A stretch of DNA of 64,000 bases, taken from Bacteroidales bacterium. Lineage in GTDB: Bacteria; Bacteroidota; Bacteroidia; Bacteroidales; BM520. Positions within the stretch are counted from its first letter, which is position 1; every line of letters starts with the position of its first letter. The translations under genes and the position numbers were made by a program. Below the pieces are notes generated by a model. That model saw nothing but the letters and a program-made list of their open reading frames with translations. It searched no databases and had not been told where the DNA came from. The stretch is taken from the NCBI GenBank assembly GCA_016285515.1, contig JAEEQW010000005.1:62001-126000 (forward strand), written 5' to 3'. Below are positions 36,038 through 44,787 of this stretch, piece after piece.

Positions 36038-36067
36038 ATTATTTATAACTATCTAATAATTAGCGTG

Positions 36068-36075
36068 CAAAGATA
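36068..36075 (-). promoter_or_regulatory. Bacteroidota -7 element for the thrS operon
   Basis: Reads TATCTTTG on the minus strand, 30 bases upstream of the thrS ATG. The element overlaps the left arm of a perfect 9-bp inverted repeat at 36070-36098. Confidence 0.55.
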
Positions 36076-36098
36076 GTATTTTTTTTGATTACTATCTT
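36070..36098. promoter_or_regulatory. 9-bp inverted repeat over the thrS promoter
   Basis: AAGATAGTA and TACTATCTT are perfect inverted copies with an 11-base spacer. The left arm covers part of the thrS -7 element and the right arm lies near the -30 region. As an operator it would block promoter access. A chance AT-rich repeat cannot be excluded. Confidence 0.35.
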
Positions 36099-36121
36099 AA
36101 CAGCAAAAAAATTTTAATTAT

Positions 36122-36129
36122 TATCTTTG
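36122..36129 (+). promoter_or_regulatory. Bacteroidota -7 element for the 166-aa lipoprotein
   Basis: TATCTTTG matches TAnnTTTG, 25 bases upstream of the ATG at 36155. Confidence 0.5.
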
Positions 36130-36154
36130 CAATGGCATTAAAACCATCGTTATC

Positions 36155-36655
36155 ATGAACCTGAGCAAGACTTTAACCACACTGGCAATATTCCTCGGAA
36201 TAGTTTTTTCATCATCAAGCTGCGACAACGGAGAGAGTGACAATCAAGTCACTATGGGCGGCAATGTGCATTTCATCACAGAGGCGTATTATATTGATTA
36301 CGACCTTCATGAAGGCGACTATTATCAGATGGGACTTCTGTTGTATGGCATGACATCAACTGTGTCGAGCAGTCTCGTAAGCTTCCAGATGTACTCTGAT
36401 GTTGCACATGACATAGGTGACGGCAGCTACACATATTCGAGACGCAACAAGAAATTTTCATTCAACAGCGGCAGCTGGAATGTAAACGGCGGAACGCCCG
36501 TTGTAATCAACAAAGGTACAGTTGACGTACTTCACCTTGAAAACAACAAGTATCTCTTCACACTAAGCTGCGAAGATGAAAACGGATATCCAGTCACCGG
36601 AAAATTCGAAGGGGAAATGATCGAACAAAAAGTGAAATCAGAAATTGAACAGTGA
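36155..36655 (+). CDS. Hypothetical lipoprotein, 166 aa
   Basis: Not recognised. It has a lipoprotein signal with lipobox FSSSSC (C23) followed by an acidic linker. The mature part looks beta-rich, with alternating polar and aromatic residues (YYIDYDLHEGDYYQMGLLLYG, FSFNSGSWNVNGG). The end (GYPVTGKFEGEM) resembles the last strands of small lipocalin-like lipoproteins of Bacteroidota, a weak impression only. Its last 18 bases overlap the end of ftsY on the opposite strand. It has its own promoter and no functional neighbours. Confidence 0.8.
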   Translation: MNLSKTLTTLAIFLGIVFSSSSCDNGESDNQVTMGGNVHFITEAYYIDYDLHEGDYYQMGLLLYGMTSTVSSSLVSFQMYSDVAHDIGDGSYTYSRRNKKFSFNSGSWNVNGGTPVVINKGTVDVLHLENNKYLFTLSCEDENGYPVTGKFEGEMIEQKVKSEIEQ

Positions 36656-37909
36656 ATCCACAAACTGCTCCTTGTCGAATATCTGAAGGTCATCAATTTT
36701 CTCACCAACACCGATATACTTGACAGGAATATTGAACTCGTTGGATATTCCAAGCACCACTCCACCCTTTGCTGTACCGTCCAACTTAGTGACTGCCAGA
36801 GCATTGACATCGGTAGCTTCGGTAAACTGCTTGGTCTGTTCAATTGCATTCTGACCAGTAGAGGCATCTATGACTAAAAGTATTTCCTGTGGTGCGGAAG
36901 GAACGATTTTCTGCATCACCTTCTTTATTTTTGTAAGCTCGTTCATGAGGTTCACCTTGTTGTGAAGACGTCCCGCGGTGTCGATGATTACCACATCGGA
37001 ATGGTTGGCCTTTGCGGAAGCAATAGTGTCGTAAGCCACGGATGCAGGATCGGCACCCATTGACTGCGCAACAATATCTACTCCGGCTCTGTCAGCCCAT
37101 ATTTTCAACTGGTCAATGGCGGCGGCACGGAATGTATCGGCGGCACCAAGCATAACATTGTAACCTTGTTTTTTGAACATATTGGCGAGTTTGCCAATTG
37201 TAGTGGTCTTCCCCACTCCATTTACACCGACTACCATAATAACATACGGATCACCATTTTCAGGTGCCTCAAAATATCCGGAATCACTACCCTTGTTTTC
37301 CGCAAGCATCGACGCAACCTCTTCTTTAAGTATTCTGTTTAGCTCACTGGTATTCATATATTTATCAGTAGCAACTCTTTTCTCTATACGTTCAATGATC
37401 TGAATAGTGGTATTCGGACCGACATCGGAAAGAATGAGTGCCTCTTCAAGTTTGTCAAGGACATCATCGTCAACTTTCGACTTGCCGGCTATAGCACGTG
37501 CGAGTCGTCCGAAGACTCCTTCTTTTGTCTTCTTCAAACTCTTTTCAAGTCCCTTCTTTTCTTCCTCGGCCTGCCGTCTCTCCTCTTCAGCAAAACGTCT
37601 CTCCTCTTCAGCTTGTCGTCTCTGTTCTTCGACACGTCTTTTCTCTTCCTCAACACGTCTCTTCTCTTCTTCGGCTTGTATTATTGCAGCATCAGACTGC
37701 GGTTTCTCATCCGCAGCATGATTACTCTCGCTATCTGATTGCAGTACCTCTACGGTTTCCTTTTCAGGCTGTTGCTCTTCCACAGCCTGACTCACTTCAC
37801 CGGCTTCCTGGCTAATTTCAGCGGTTTCCTTTCTGATTTCTTCCTGTATGTTTTCAGCCTCTTTGGCTTCTTTATTTTTCTTCTTTTTAAAAAATGAAAA
37901 CAGTCCCAT
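36638..37909 (-). CDS. ftsY: Signal recognition particle receptor FtsY
   Basis: SRP GTPase that docks ribosome-nascent chain complexes at the membrane. The start chosen is the ATG at 37909 ([11 protein letters not shown]), since the track start at 37936 overlaps the -7 element. The order is a lipid-binding amphipathic N-terminus, an acidic A domain with six tandem heptads (EEEKRRV to EEEKKGL), then the NG domain with [27 protein letters not shown] and [10 protein letters not shown]. The protein is 423 aa. Its tail overlaps the converging lipoprotein gene by 18 bases. Confidence 0.96.
   Translation of the reverse strand: MGLFSFFKKKKNKEAKEAENIQEEIRKETAEISQEAGEVSQAVEEQQPEKETVEVLQSDSESNHAADEKPQSDAAIIQAEEEKRRVEEEKRRVEEQRRQAEEERRFAEEERRQAEEEKKGLEKSLKKTKEGVFGRLARAIAGKSKVDDDVLDKLEEALILSDVGPNTTIQIIERIEKRVATDKYMNTSELNRILKEEVASMLAENKGSDSGYFEAPENGDPYVIMVVGVNGVGKTTTIGKLANMFKKQGYNVMLGAADTFRAAAIDQLKIWADRAGVDIVAQSMGADPASVAYDTIASAKANHSDVVIIDTAGRLHNKVNLMNELTKIKKVMQKIVPSAPQEILLVIDASTGQNAIEQTKQFTEATDVNALAVTKLDGTAKGGVVLGISNEFNIPVKYIGVGEKIDDLQIFDKEQFVDSLFNF
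37547..37672 (-). repeat. Six tandem 21-bp heptad repeats inside ftsY
   Basis: Encodes [42 protein letters not shown], a charged helical array in the FtsY A domain. The near-identical units make the tract prone to slippage in steps of 21 bases without a frameshift, and they explain the long shadow ORFs on the plus strand. Confidence 0.85.
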
Positions 37910-37933
37910 AACTTTTGCTAATTGATTAATTCG

Positions 37934-37941
37934 CAAAGATA
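37934..37941 (-). promoter_or_regulatory. Bacteroidota -7 element for ftsY
   Basis: Reads TATCTTTG on the minus strand, 24 bases upstream of the ATG at 37909, which supports that start. Confidence 0.5.
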
Positions 37942-37996
37942 AAACAAAAATTCCGAATTAAGAATTATGATTTCAGATTTGAGTATTATTTTTTGC

Positions 37997-38004
37997 TACT
38001 TTTG
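37997..38004 (+). promoter_or_regulatory. Bacteroidota -7 element for rimO
   Basis: TACTTTTG matches TAnnTTTG, 33 bases upstream of the rimO ATG. Confidence 0.5.
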
Positions 38005-38037
38005 CAAAATCAAAAACAGTAATCATTTCCTACTCTT

Positions 38038-39387
38038 ATGAAAATAGCAATAATCACTTTGGGATGTTCAAAGAATATCGTTGATTCCGAGAAACTTGCA
38101 GGAATTCTTAAAAACAAGGGAATTGAGATTTCCTTTGAAAATGTAGAAAGATGCGATGCAGCTATAATCAACACTTGTGGGTTCATTCTTGATTCACAGG
38201 AAGAATCCATCGACACTATTCTCGAATGTGTCAGGATGAAAGCTGATGGGCGGAGGAAGTTGAAAAAAGTTTTCGTCTTCGGATGTCTTGTCGCGAGAAA
38301 CCGCATGGAGCTCAAACAATCAATACCCGAAGTTGACGGCTGGTACGGCATCAACGACATGGAGGCTGTAGCCAACGATATGCTTAAAGATTGTGGAATA
38401 AGAGAAAAAAGTAAGGGAAATGCAACAATGAATGATGCATGTAATGCTGTAAGGGGAAGTTTGAAACCGGTTCCGACAATCAGTCGTGAAATCTCCACCC
38501 CTAAGCATTACGCATATCTGAAGATTTCGGAAGGATGCAACAAGTTTTGTTCTTTCTGTGCTATTCCTCTCATACGCGGCAAACACATTTCCCGTCCAAA
38601 AGAAGAAATCATCAGAGAGGCGGAATTTCTTCACAGTCAAGGTGTTAAGGAGGTGATACTCATCGCTCAGGATTTGACTTTCTATGGCTCCGACAACTAT
38701 CATTCTCTCGAGTTATGCGACCTTGTCAGGAAGATTTCTGCAATAGGCTTCGATTGGATAAGGCTGCATTATGCCCATCCGAATGAAATAAACGATGACG
38801 TGCTCAACCTTTATAATGAGTTGCCAAATCTATGCAAATATCTCGACATACCGTTACAGCATATCAGCACCCCCATTCTGAAGTCGATGAAACGCAACAT
38901 CGACCGCGAAGGCACAATAGCCTTGATAAAGCACATCAGAAAGGTGGTTCCAGATATTGCCATCCGAACTGCATTCATCGTGGGCTATCCCGGAGAAACA
39001 GAGGAGCAGTATCAAGAATTAGTTGATTTTGTTAAAGACATGAAATTCGAGCGTCTCGGCGTGTTCACATTTTCTCCGGAAGAAGACACCGTTGCCAACG
39101 AACTTGAGGACGATGTCCCTGAAGATGTTAAGCAGCAGCGCAGAGAAGATTTATTGGCCATACAGCAGGACATTTCGTTGAAAAACAACGAGAAATTTGT
39201 CAACAGAACGATCAGAGTGTTAATCGATTACAAAGAGGATGACTATTTCATAGGCCGCACCGAATACGATTCGCCAGAAGTTGACAACGAAGTTGTCATC
39301 AACTCCGACAAACCACTAAAAACAGGTGAATTCTATAATGTGGAGATAACTAGCGCGGAATGTTTTGATTTAAATGGCAAGTTTTGA
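38038..39387 (+). CDS. rimO: Ribosomal protein S12 methylthiotransferase RimO
   Basis: Radical SAM enzyme that methylthiolates the conserved aspartate of ribosomal protein S12. The N-terminal UPF0004 domain has cluster cysteines C10 (LGCSKN), C47 (NTCGF) and one in FGCLV. The radical SAM motif C167-x3-C171-x2-C174 (GCNKFCSFC) follows, and a C-terminal TRAM domain ends the protein. The GCSKNIVDSE opening and IRGKHISRP segment separate RimO from MiaB. At 449 aa it has normal length. Confidence 0.95.
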   Translation: MKIAIITLGCSKNIVDSEKLAGILKNKGIEISFENVERCDAAIINTCGFILDSQEESIDTILECVRMKADGRRKLKKVFVFGCLVARNRMELKQSIPEVDGWYGINDMEAVANDMLKDCGIREKSKGNATMNDACNAVRGSLKPVPTISREISTPKHYAYLKISEGCNKFCSFCAIPLIRGKHISRPKEEIIREAEFLHSQGVKEVILIAQDLTFYGSDNYHSLELCDLVRKISAIGFDWIRLHYAHPNEINDDVLNLYNELPNLCKYLDIPLQHISTPILKSMKRNIDREGTIALIKHIRKVVPDIAIRTAFIVGYPGETEEQYQELVDFVKDMKFERLGVFTFSPEEDTVANELEDDVPEDVKQQRREDLLAIQQDISLKNNEKFVNRTIRVLIDYKEDDYFIGRTEYDSPEVDNEVVINSDKPLKTGEFYNVEITSAECFDLNGKF

Positions 39388-39419
39388 CAACGCCATACTA
39401 TTGTCGTGATAAAAGCCTT

Positions 39420-40283
39420 TTATCTTTTGATTTCAACAAACCTTTCGTTCTCACCTACGAGTTCGATGTTCTTGGTGTTGAAATCATAATGCAACGACAT
39501 ATCCTTTGGATATGTAACGACCTCAGGATAAACATTTTCCACATAACCGTTAAGGATATGGTCATACAAGTAATTAGCATATTTCTTAGCCACAATCTTC
39601 AAAAAAACGTCAATGTGATCGACAGTAAGTTCATCGTTCTCACTGTAATAAATAATCTCTCCATAATGATCTTTCGCAAACCACCCCTCATGATAATCAG
39701 TTATTCTGTCAGTAGCATAAAGAAGTGACATAGTATCGCCGTATGGGCAATAGCAGTCAAGCCAGATGTTGGAAGCAAATGCATTGATATAAGTATCCTT
39801 ATTATATATCAAGGTATCATTACCATCCATGCGGTTTTTCTTAATTTCACTGTATGTATCATGGACCACATCGTAATATTCATCAAATTCAAGCTGATGA
39901 ATCTCAACCATAAACCTTTTTCCTTCCCGACATTTGTTGTATTCATCGAGATGTTCAATGGTATAGACGTCAAGGTTGGTTTTGGCAAGTTCTCCAATCA
40001 GATTATCGACAAAGATACAGTTAATCAGCGTGTCATTATATTGGCTGAGGAACTGGCTCTTGGATTTAAGAAGTGCTTCTCTGTCCTTAGGACTCATATC
40101 CTCAAGACCTTTCAAATCATCGTATGACTTATGATTAGTGTATAAAATATTATCCGGACGAAGCACGAGTACAGCCAACGAGTCATGCTGACTGCTGAAA
40201 TTCCTCGCCACCTTTATATATTCTGATGTTGAGCAGGATGCAAAAAGCAAAGTTAATGAAATGAGTAAAAAAAGTTTTTTCAT
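39420..40283 (-). CDS. Hypothetical lipoprotein, 287 aa
   Basis: Not recognised. I use the ATG at 40283 (MKKLFLLISLTLLFASC, C17 lipobox) instead of the track start at 40304, which would overlap the -7 element. The mature protein is mixed alpha/beta with many Tyr, Asp and Lys residues, for example HQLEFDEYYDVVHDTYSEIKK, and two Cys in LDCYCPYGD. No catalytic motif is visible. It is monocistronic, convergent with rimO, and likely a periplasmic or outer-membrane accessory protein. Confidence 0.8.
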   Translation of the reverse strand: MKKLFLLISLTLLFASCSTSEYIKVARNFSSQHDSLAVLVLRPDNILYTNHKSYDDLKGLEDMSPKDREALLKSKSQFLSQYNDTLINCIFVDNLIGELAKTNLDVYTIEHLDEYNKCREGKRFMVEIHQLEFDEYYDVVHDTYSEIKKNRMDGNDTLIYNKDTYINAFASNIWLDCYCPYGDTMSLLYATDRITDYHEGWFAKDHYGEIIYYSENDELTVDHIDVFLKIVAKKYANYLYDHILNGYVENVYPEVVTYPKDMSLHYDFNTKNIELVGENERFVEIKR

Positions 40284-40301
40284 AGCACGAATTATTTGCT
40301 G

Positions 40302-40309
40302 CAAAAATA
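40302..40309 (-). promoter_or_regulatory. Bacteroidota -7 element for the 287-aa lipoprotein
   Basis: Reads TATTTTTG on the minus strand, 18 bases upstream of the ATG at 40283. Confidence 0.45.
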
Positions 40310-40400
40310 AACATTTTTATTCAAACATCTTTGTTATTACATCTTAATATCTTTTCGGTGACAACCTTTCTTCTGACTTTAAAGTTGTGTAAGTACGACT

Positions 40401-41321
40401 TTAGAATTTCAGACCATTATTGGCCAAAAAATCAATTTTTTCATCATCAGAAAGCGTTGCATCCACCCATATAATTTCAAAACCTTTTTTTTCCATTCTG
40501 CGGAACCATGTCATCTGTCTTTTTGAAAATTGGTGAATGGCAATATTCAATCTGTCGAACATAGTATCGTATGAAATCTCTCCGAGCACATACATGGTGA
40601 TGAACTTATATTCGAGACCGTAGCGTTTAAGTCGCTCGGAATCCACCCCACTGTCGAGAAGTTTCTGCACTTCTCCAATCATATCTTCATCTTCAAGTCT
40701 GGTTCTAAGTCTTTTAGTGATTTTTTGGCGGACAAATTCACGTTCGGCGCACAAACCAATTATTGCTTCCGGAACAACTCGTTTATCCTCATTCTCTTCA
40801 TGTTCTTCAAAGAAAGACTCAATTTCAATAGCCCTGAGCATCCTCTCACGTGTATCCAAATCAGTGTGATTATGGAGTTTTTTATTGGTTTTTCCTTTGA
40901 TTTCCAACAACATATCAACAAGTTCAGCATCAGACTTGGCGGCAAGCTGATTTCTTAAAATCATATTCTTAGGAACCTCATCAAGTCGATAATCCGCCAA
41001 CACAGCCTCAATGTACATTCCAGACCCACCACATAATATCACCTCCTTACCACGTTCGGTAATATCCTTATAAGCCGCTGTAAAATCACGTTTGAACTCA
41101 AATATATTGTATTCATATCCTGGGTCAACAATGTCAATCAAATGACACGGTATTATCTGATTGTCAACCATATAATCGCAATAGTCCTTCCCCGTTCCAA
41201 TAGTCATTCCACGATATACCTGACGTGAATCGGCACTGATTATTTCCGCATTGATTTTGTTAGCCAAATAAGATGCAAAATGTGTTTTGCCTGTGGCAGT
41301 TGGTCCTAATATTACATACAT
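40401..41321 (-). CDS. miaA: tRNA dimethylallyltransferase
   Basis: Adds the isopentenyl group to A37 of tRNAs reading UNN codons, the step before MiaB. It has P-loop GPTATGKT (6-13), DSRQVYRGM and the tRNA-contact region RQMTWFRR near the C-terminus. At 306 aa it has the normal length. The gene starts 16 bases after the stop of a family 2 glycosyltransferase and is probably co-transcribed with it. Some Bacteroidota carry two miaA genes; I see one here. Confidence 0.95.
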   Translation of the reverse strand: MYVILGPTATGKTHFASYLANKINAEIISADSRQVYRGMTIGTGKDYCDYMVDNQIIPCHLIDIVDPGYEYNIFEFKRDFTAAYKDITERGKEVILCGGSGMYIEAVLADYRLDEVPKNMILRNQLAAKSDAELVDMLLEIKGKTNKKLHNHTDLDTRERMLRAIEIESFFEEHEENEDKRVVPEAIIGLCAEREFVRQKITKRLRTRLEDEDMIGEVQKLLDSGVDSERLKRYGLEYKFITMYVLGEISYDTMFDRLNIAIHQFSKRQMTWFRRMEKKGFEIIWVDATLSDDEKIDFLANNGLKF

Positions 41322-41337
41322 GTTAAGTGTTAAAATG

Positions 41338-42465
41338 TTAGAGTGTTAGCTTATGTAATGTATCATCATGACTTTTACGGAGTTCATTCTCAACATCATA
41401 CAAATGGTCACGCTCAGCTTGTGAGACTTCAACAGAAAACGCCTCAACAGACTGTTGCCTATACCTTAAATATTGAAGTATTCGCAAGGCATCCACTTTT
41501 ACCATACAAGCATGAACGAACGCCTTTTCAGTTGTATAATTTTTTCTCAGAGGGCCCCATAAGTCTTCAGTCTTAAAGACATTCTTTAAAAAAAGTGTCA
41601 TAGGCATTTCAATATCAGCATGATACAGACAGCTGAACGAATCGAATGTCTGCTTCACCTCATCAAAAATTCGTGGATTATAGAAAGGATATGATGACCA
41701 ATCGCCGTTTAAACCTTTTATCAGAGCAGGGCCCGTTCCGAACGCCACACGGTCGGAACAACGTCCCATAGGATAGACATGGGAATCATTCCATAAAAGC
41801 ATTTCACCGCTTTTTCTGAATTTCTGAAGAAGATAGAAATCCTCTCCCGACTGACGCGGAGTTATGCCTCTGACCTTGCGATAAGATTTAACAGGGAAAG
41901 CCATTGCCGAACCGAGTGCCGTAAAGGCATACGGATTATTGATTCTAAGCATGTTAACCATATAATGGCGCATATACAGCTCATAACGAAGAATCTCTAA
42001 ATTCTGCTTCCTGTCATCGGTCAAAGGATGGTAATATGGAACGCATAAAGCTATGACATTTTTATGGCGACTGAAATTTTCCATCACTGATGAAACATAG
42101 TCATTACCAAAACCAGTATCTGCATCCATACTTATTATCAAGTCATTATCATCCGCAACTTCAGCTATCTCGTCAAACATAACTTTTCGTGCCCATCCAA
42201 CTCCGGAGTTCTTCAAAGGGAATGCCCTACCTCGCGACGATTTGTCTATAACAGTAAAATTATCATCTTTATTGTTGAGATAATCGAGAGTTTTACGATT
42301 GTCTTCAATATCGCCGGCGTGGAAAACATCTTCATGCCACTCTTCAGGATTATTCACACAGAACCAGCATTTTATATCGTTATAATCCTGACTTCCAATA
42401 TCTGAAAGCAAGCGGGGGATATTTGAAAACTCACGCAGTATGGGAATAGCGATATGGACTGTCAT
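41338..42465 (-). CDS. Family 2 glycosyltransferase-like protein
   Basis: GT-A fold transferase of 375 aa. The nucleotide-sugar part shows IAIPILREFSNIPRLLSDIGSQDY at the N-terminus and the metal-binding ISMDADTGFG (about residue 115). A conserved-looking GEDFYLLQKFRKSG segment resembles the ED acceptor-site motif of GT2 enzymes. No membrane helices are evident, so it should be cytoplasmic or peripheral. Donor and acceptor are unknown. It leads a two-gene unit with miaA, an unusual pairing that suggests only shared transcription. Confidence 0.85.
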   Translation of the reverse strand: MTVHIAIPILREFSNIPRLLSDIGSQDYNDIKCWFCVNNPEEWHEDVFHAGDIEDNRKTLDYLNNKDDNFTVIDKSSRGRAFPLKNSGVGWARKVMFDEIAEVADDNDLIISMDADTGFGNDYVSSVMENFSRHKNVIALCVPYYHPLTDDRKQNLEILRYELYMRHYMVNMLRINNPYAFTALGSAMAFPVKSYRKVRGITPRQSGEDFYLLQKFRKSGEMLLWNDSHVYPMGRCSDRVAFGTGPALIKGLNGDWSSYPFYNPRIFDEVKQTFDSFSCLYHADIEMPMTLFLKNVFKTEDLWGPLRKNYTTEKAFVHACMVKVDALRILQYLRYRQQSVEAFSVEVSQAERDHLYDVENELRKSHDDTLHKLTL

Positions 42466-42509
42466 ATATTGGTTATGTCTTTGTTTTGTTCAACAACTGA
42501 TTCAGTTTG

Positions 42510-42517
42510 CAAAGTTA
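42510..42517 (-). promoter_or_regulatory. Bacteroidota -7 element for GT2-miaA
   Basis: Reads TAACTTTG on the minus strand, 44 bases upstream of the glycosyltransferase ATG. Confidence 0.45.
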
Positions 42518-42571
42518 GCAAAAAATAATCCGATTTTTAATTTCTGATTTCATAATTCTGAATTAAAGAAC

Positions 42572-42579
42572 TATCTTTG
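42572..42579 (+). promoter_or_regulatory. Bacteroidota -7 element for the DPP11-DPP III unit
   Basis: TATCTTTG matches TAnnTTTG, 30 bases upstream of the ATG at 42610. It overlaps the ATG at 42577 used by the track, which argues against that start. Confidence 0.5.
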
Positions 42580-42609
42580 CAGTTTTTGGAAAAAATAAAA
42601 ATCTCATAT

Positions 42610-44775
42610 ATGAAAAGACTATTATCCATTGCTTTAATAGCATTAATGACAACTTTTCCCGTCTTAGCAAATGACGGAATGTGGCTCCCGATTCTTCTTC
42701 AGTATCTCAATGAAAAGGAGATGCAGGAGATGGGAATGAAAATCACTGCTGAGGACATTTATTCTATAAACCATGCATCGATGAAAGATGCAGTAATGCT
42801 TTTCGGTGGTGGATGCACCTGCGAGGTGGTCTCAAACAAGGGGCTTCTGCTTACGAATTATCACTGCGGCTACGGAAGCATCCAACGCCACAGTGCCATT
42901 GACCATGACTACCTTACTGACGGTTTTTGGGCAAAAGACAACAGTGAAGAACTGCCATGTCCGGGACTTACCACAAACTTAATGGTTGAAATGCGGGATG
43001 TTACCGAGCGGATAAACAATGCGGTCAACGATAAAATGACGCAGGCCGAAAGAGAAAAAGCCATTGAGGCCGAATCTCAGAAAATCATTAAGGAAGCCAC
43101 CGCAGGCACTCATTATCAAGGGTCTGTGGAATCATATTACAAAGGCAACCAGTTCTTTTTGATAATATTCGAGGAATTCAAGGATGTACGCCTCGTTGGC
43201 GCTCCCCCTTCAAATATTGGAAAATTCGGCGGTGACACCGACAACTGGATGTGGCCACGCCATACAGGTGACTTTTCTATATTCAGAATCTATGTTGACA
43301 AGGACAACAAACCTGCCGAATATTCTCCTGACAACAAGCCATACCAGCCCAAATACTATTTTAACATCAGTTTGGAAGGTGTAAACGAAGGTGATTTCAC
43401 AATGGTCTTCGGCTATCCTGCAAGAACCAACGAATACGAGCATTCGGGCTATGTGTATAACACTATTGAAGTCGAGAATCCAATAGTTATCAACATCAGA
43501 GACAAGAAACTTGCCGTGATGAAAGAATATTCGGAACAATCGCCGCAGATACGCATCCAATATGCCAACAAGATAGCCAGCATCGCCAACGGATGGAAAA
43601 AAATGATTGGCCAGTCGCTTGGTGTACAGAATGTTGACGGCATCCAAATGAAAAAAGACTACGAAAAAGCCTTCCAGCAATGGGCTAACAATTCACATAA
43701 AGAATATTCAACTATAATCCCATCATTGGAAAAATATTACAATGAGATACGCCCTTACAGAAAGACTCTAAGGTACATTTCAGAAGCTGGTATAGGCACT
43801 GAAATAATTTCATTCTCAGGTAATTACACAAAACTGATTACGGCTTCAAAAGCTGACAAGCCTGACAATGAAAAGATATCCAAACTCGTTGAGACTCTTA
43901 GGAATCAGGCTAAAGCCTTCTATAAAGACTACAACAAGGACATCGACAGAAAAATCTGTCCCCAAATGCTCGAAATATTTTACAGCAATGTTGACATGAA
44001 ATTCATGCCATCATTCTTCACCACAATAAGGGACAAATACAAAGGTGATTTCGAAGCATACGCAGACTATATCTTCAAAAACTCATTGCTTAGTGACAGC
44101 ACAAAGTTATATGCATTTCTCGACAACTACAGTCCAAAGAAATACAAAACCCTCGAGAAAGACCCATGCTATGTGATTTTCACCGAAATGATAGACACCT
44201 ATGATGGTATCAGACCACAGATAGGTGAATATCAGAATAATATCGACAGCGTAATGCACTATTACATGAAAGCACAGATGGAGTTTGAAAAAGACAGAAG
44301 ATTTTATCCTGATGCCAATTTCACGTTGCGTGTCAGTTACGGAAAAGTCGAAGGCTTCAAACCAATGGATGCAGTAAGATACGATTATTTCACCACTCTT
44401 GACGGCATTATTGAAAAGGAAGACCCGAACATTTACGACTATGTTGTCGAGGACAAGCTGAAAGAATTATGGCGCAACAAAGATTACGGTCGTTATGCCG
44501 ACAAAGACGGGACCATGCACACCTGTTTCCTGGCATCCAATCACACTACTGGCGGCAATTCAGGTTCACCTGTAATCAATGCCAAAGGTGAACTTATCGG
44601 CCTCAATTTTGACCGTAATTGGCAGGGCACTATGAGCGACATCATATACGACCCGAACGTCTGCCGCAACATAATTGTCGATATACGCTATGTTCTGTTC
44701 ATTATAGACAAATTTGCCGGTGCAAGTCATCTTGTCAAGGAAATGAAAATAGCCAACTCTCAACTGTATAACTAA
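42610..44775 (+). CDS. dpp11: S46 dipeptidyl-peptidase, DPP11 type (Asp/Glu specific)
   Basis: Periplasmic serine exopeptidase releasing dipeptides from N-termini. The ATG at 42610 gives a clean signal peptide (MKRLLSIALIALMTTFPVLA). The chymotrypsin-like triad is H85 (TNYHCG), D221 (RHTGDFS) and S651 (GGNSGSP). Arginine R669 (LNFDR) lies 18 residues after the serine, the place of Arg673 in Porphyromonas DPP11, which selects acidic P1 residues; DPP7 has glycine there. At 722 aa it has family length. A gene for an M49 dipeptidyl peptidase follows after 12 bases. Confidence 0.93.
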   Translation: MKRLLSIALIALMTTFPVLANDGMWLPILLQYLNEKEMQEMGMKITAEDIYSINHASMKDAVMLFGGGCTCEVVSNKGLLLTNYHCGYGSIQRHSAIDHDYLTDGFWAKDNSEELPCPGLTTNLMVEMRDVTERINNAVNDKMTQAEREKAIEAESQKIIKEATAGTHYQGSVESYYKGNQFFLIIFEEFKDVRLVGAPPSNIGKFGGDTDNWMWPRHTGDFSIFRIYVDKDNKPAEYSPDNKPYQPKYYFNISLEGVNEGDFTMVFGYPARTNEYEHSGYVYNTIEVENPIVINIRDKKLAVMKEYSEQSPQIRIQYANKIASIANGWKKMIGQSLGVQNVDGIQMKKDYEKAFQQWANNSHKEYSTIIPSLEKYYNEIRPYRKTLRYISEAGIGTEIISFSGNYTKLITASKADKPDNEKISKLVETLRNQAKAFYKDYNKDIDRKICPQMLEIFYSNVDMKFMPSFFTTIRDKYKGDFEAYADYIFKNSLLSDSTKLYAFLDNYSPKKYKTLEKDPCYVIFTEMIDTYDGIRPQIGEYQNNIDSVMHYYMKAQMEFEKDRRFYPDANFTLRVSYGKVEGFKPMDAVRYDYFTTLDGIIEKEDPNIYDYVVEDKLKELWRNKDYGRYADKDGTMHTCFLASNHTTGGNSGSPVINAKGELIGLNFDRNWQGTMSDIIYDPNVCRNIIVDIRYVLFIIDKFAGASHLVKEMKIANSQLYN

Positions 44776-44787
44776 AAACCCAATAAT

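Noticed and set aside
36038-36067. T-box or thrS-type translational operator in front of thrS
   Set aside because: The predicted leader is about 20 bases, too short for either structure.
37407-37815. Ser-rich plus-strand ORFs opposite ftsY
   Set aside because: They arise from the Glu/Arg heptad repeat of FtsY read on the other strand.
39405-39428. GATAAAA/TTTTATC stem at the rimO-lipoprotein junction as a terminator
   Set aside because: AT-only stem overlapping the lipoprotein stop codon, with unclear stability.
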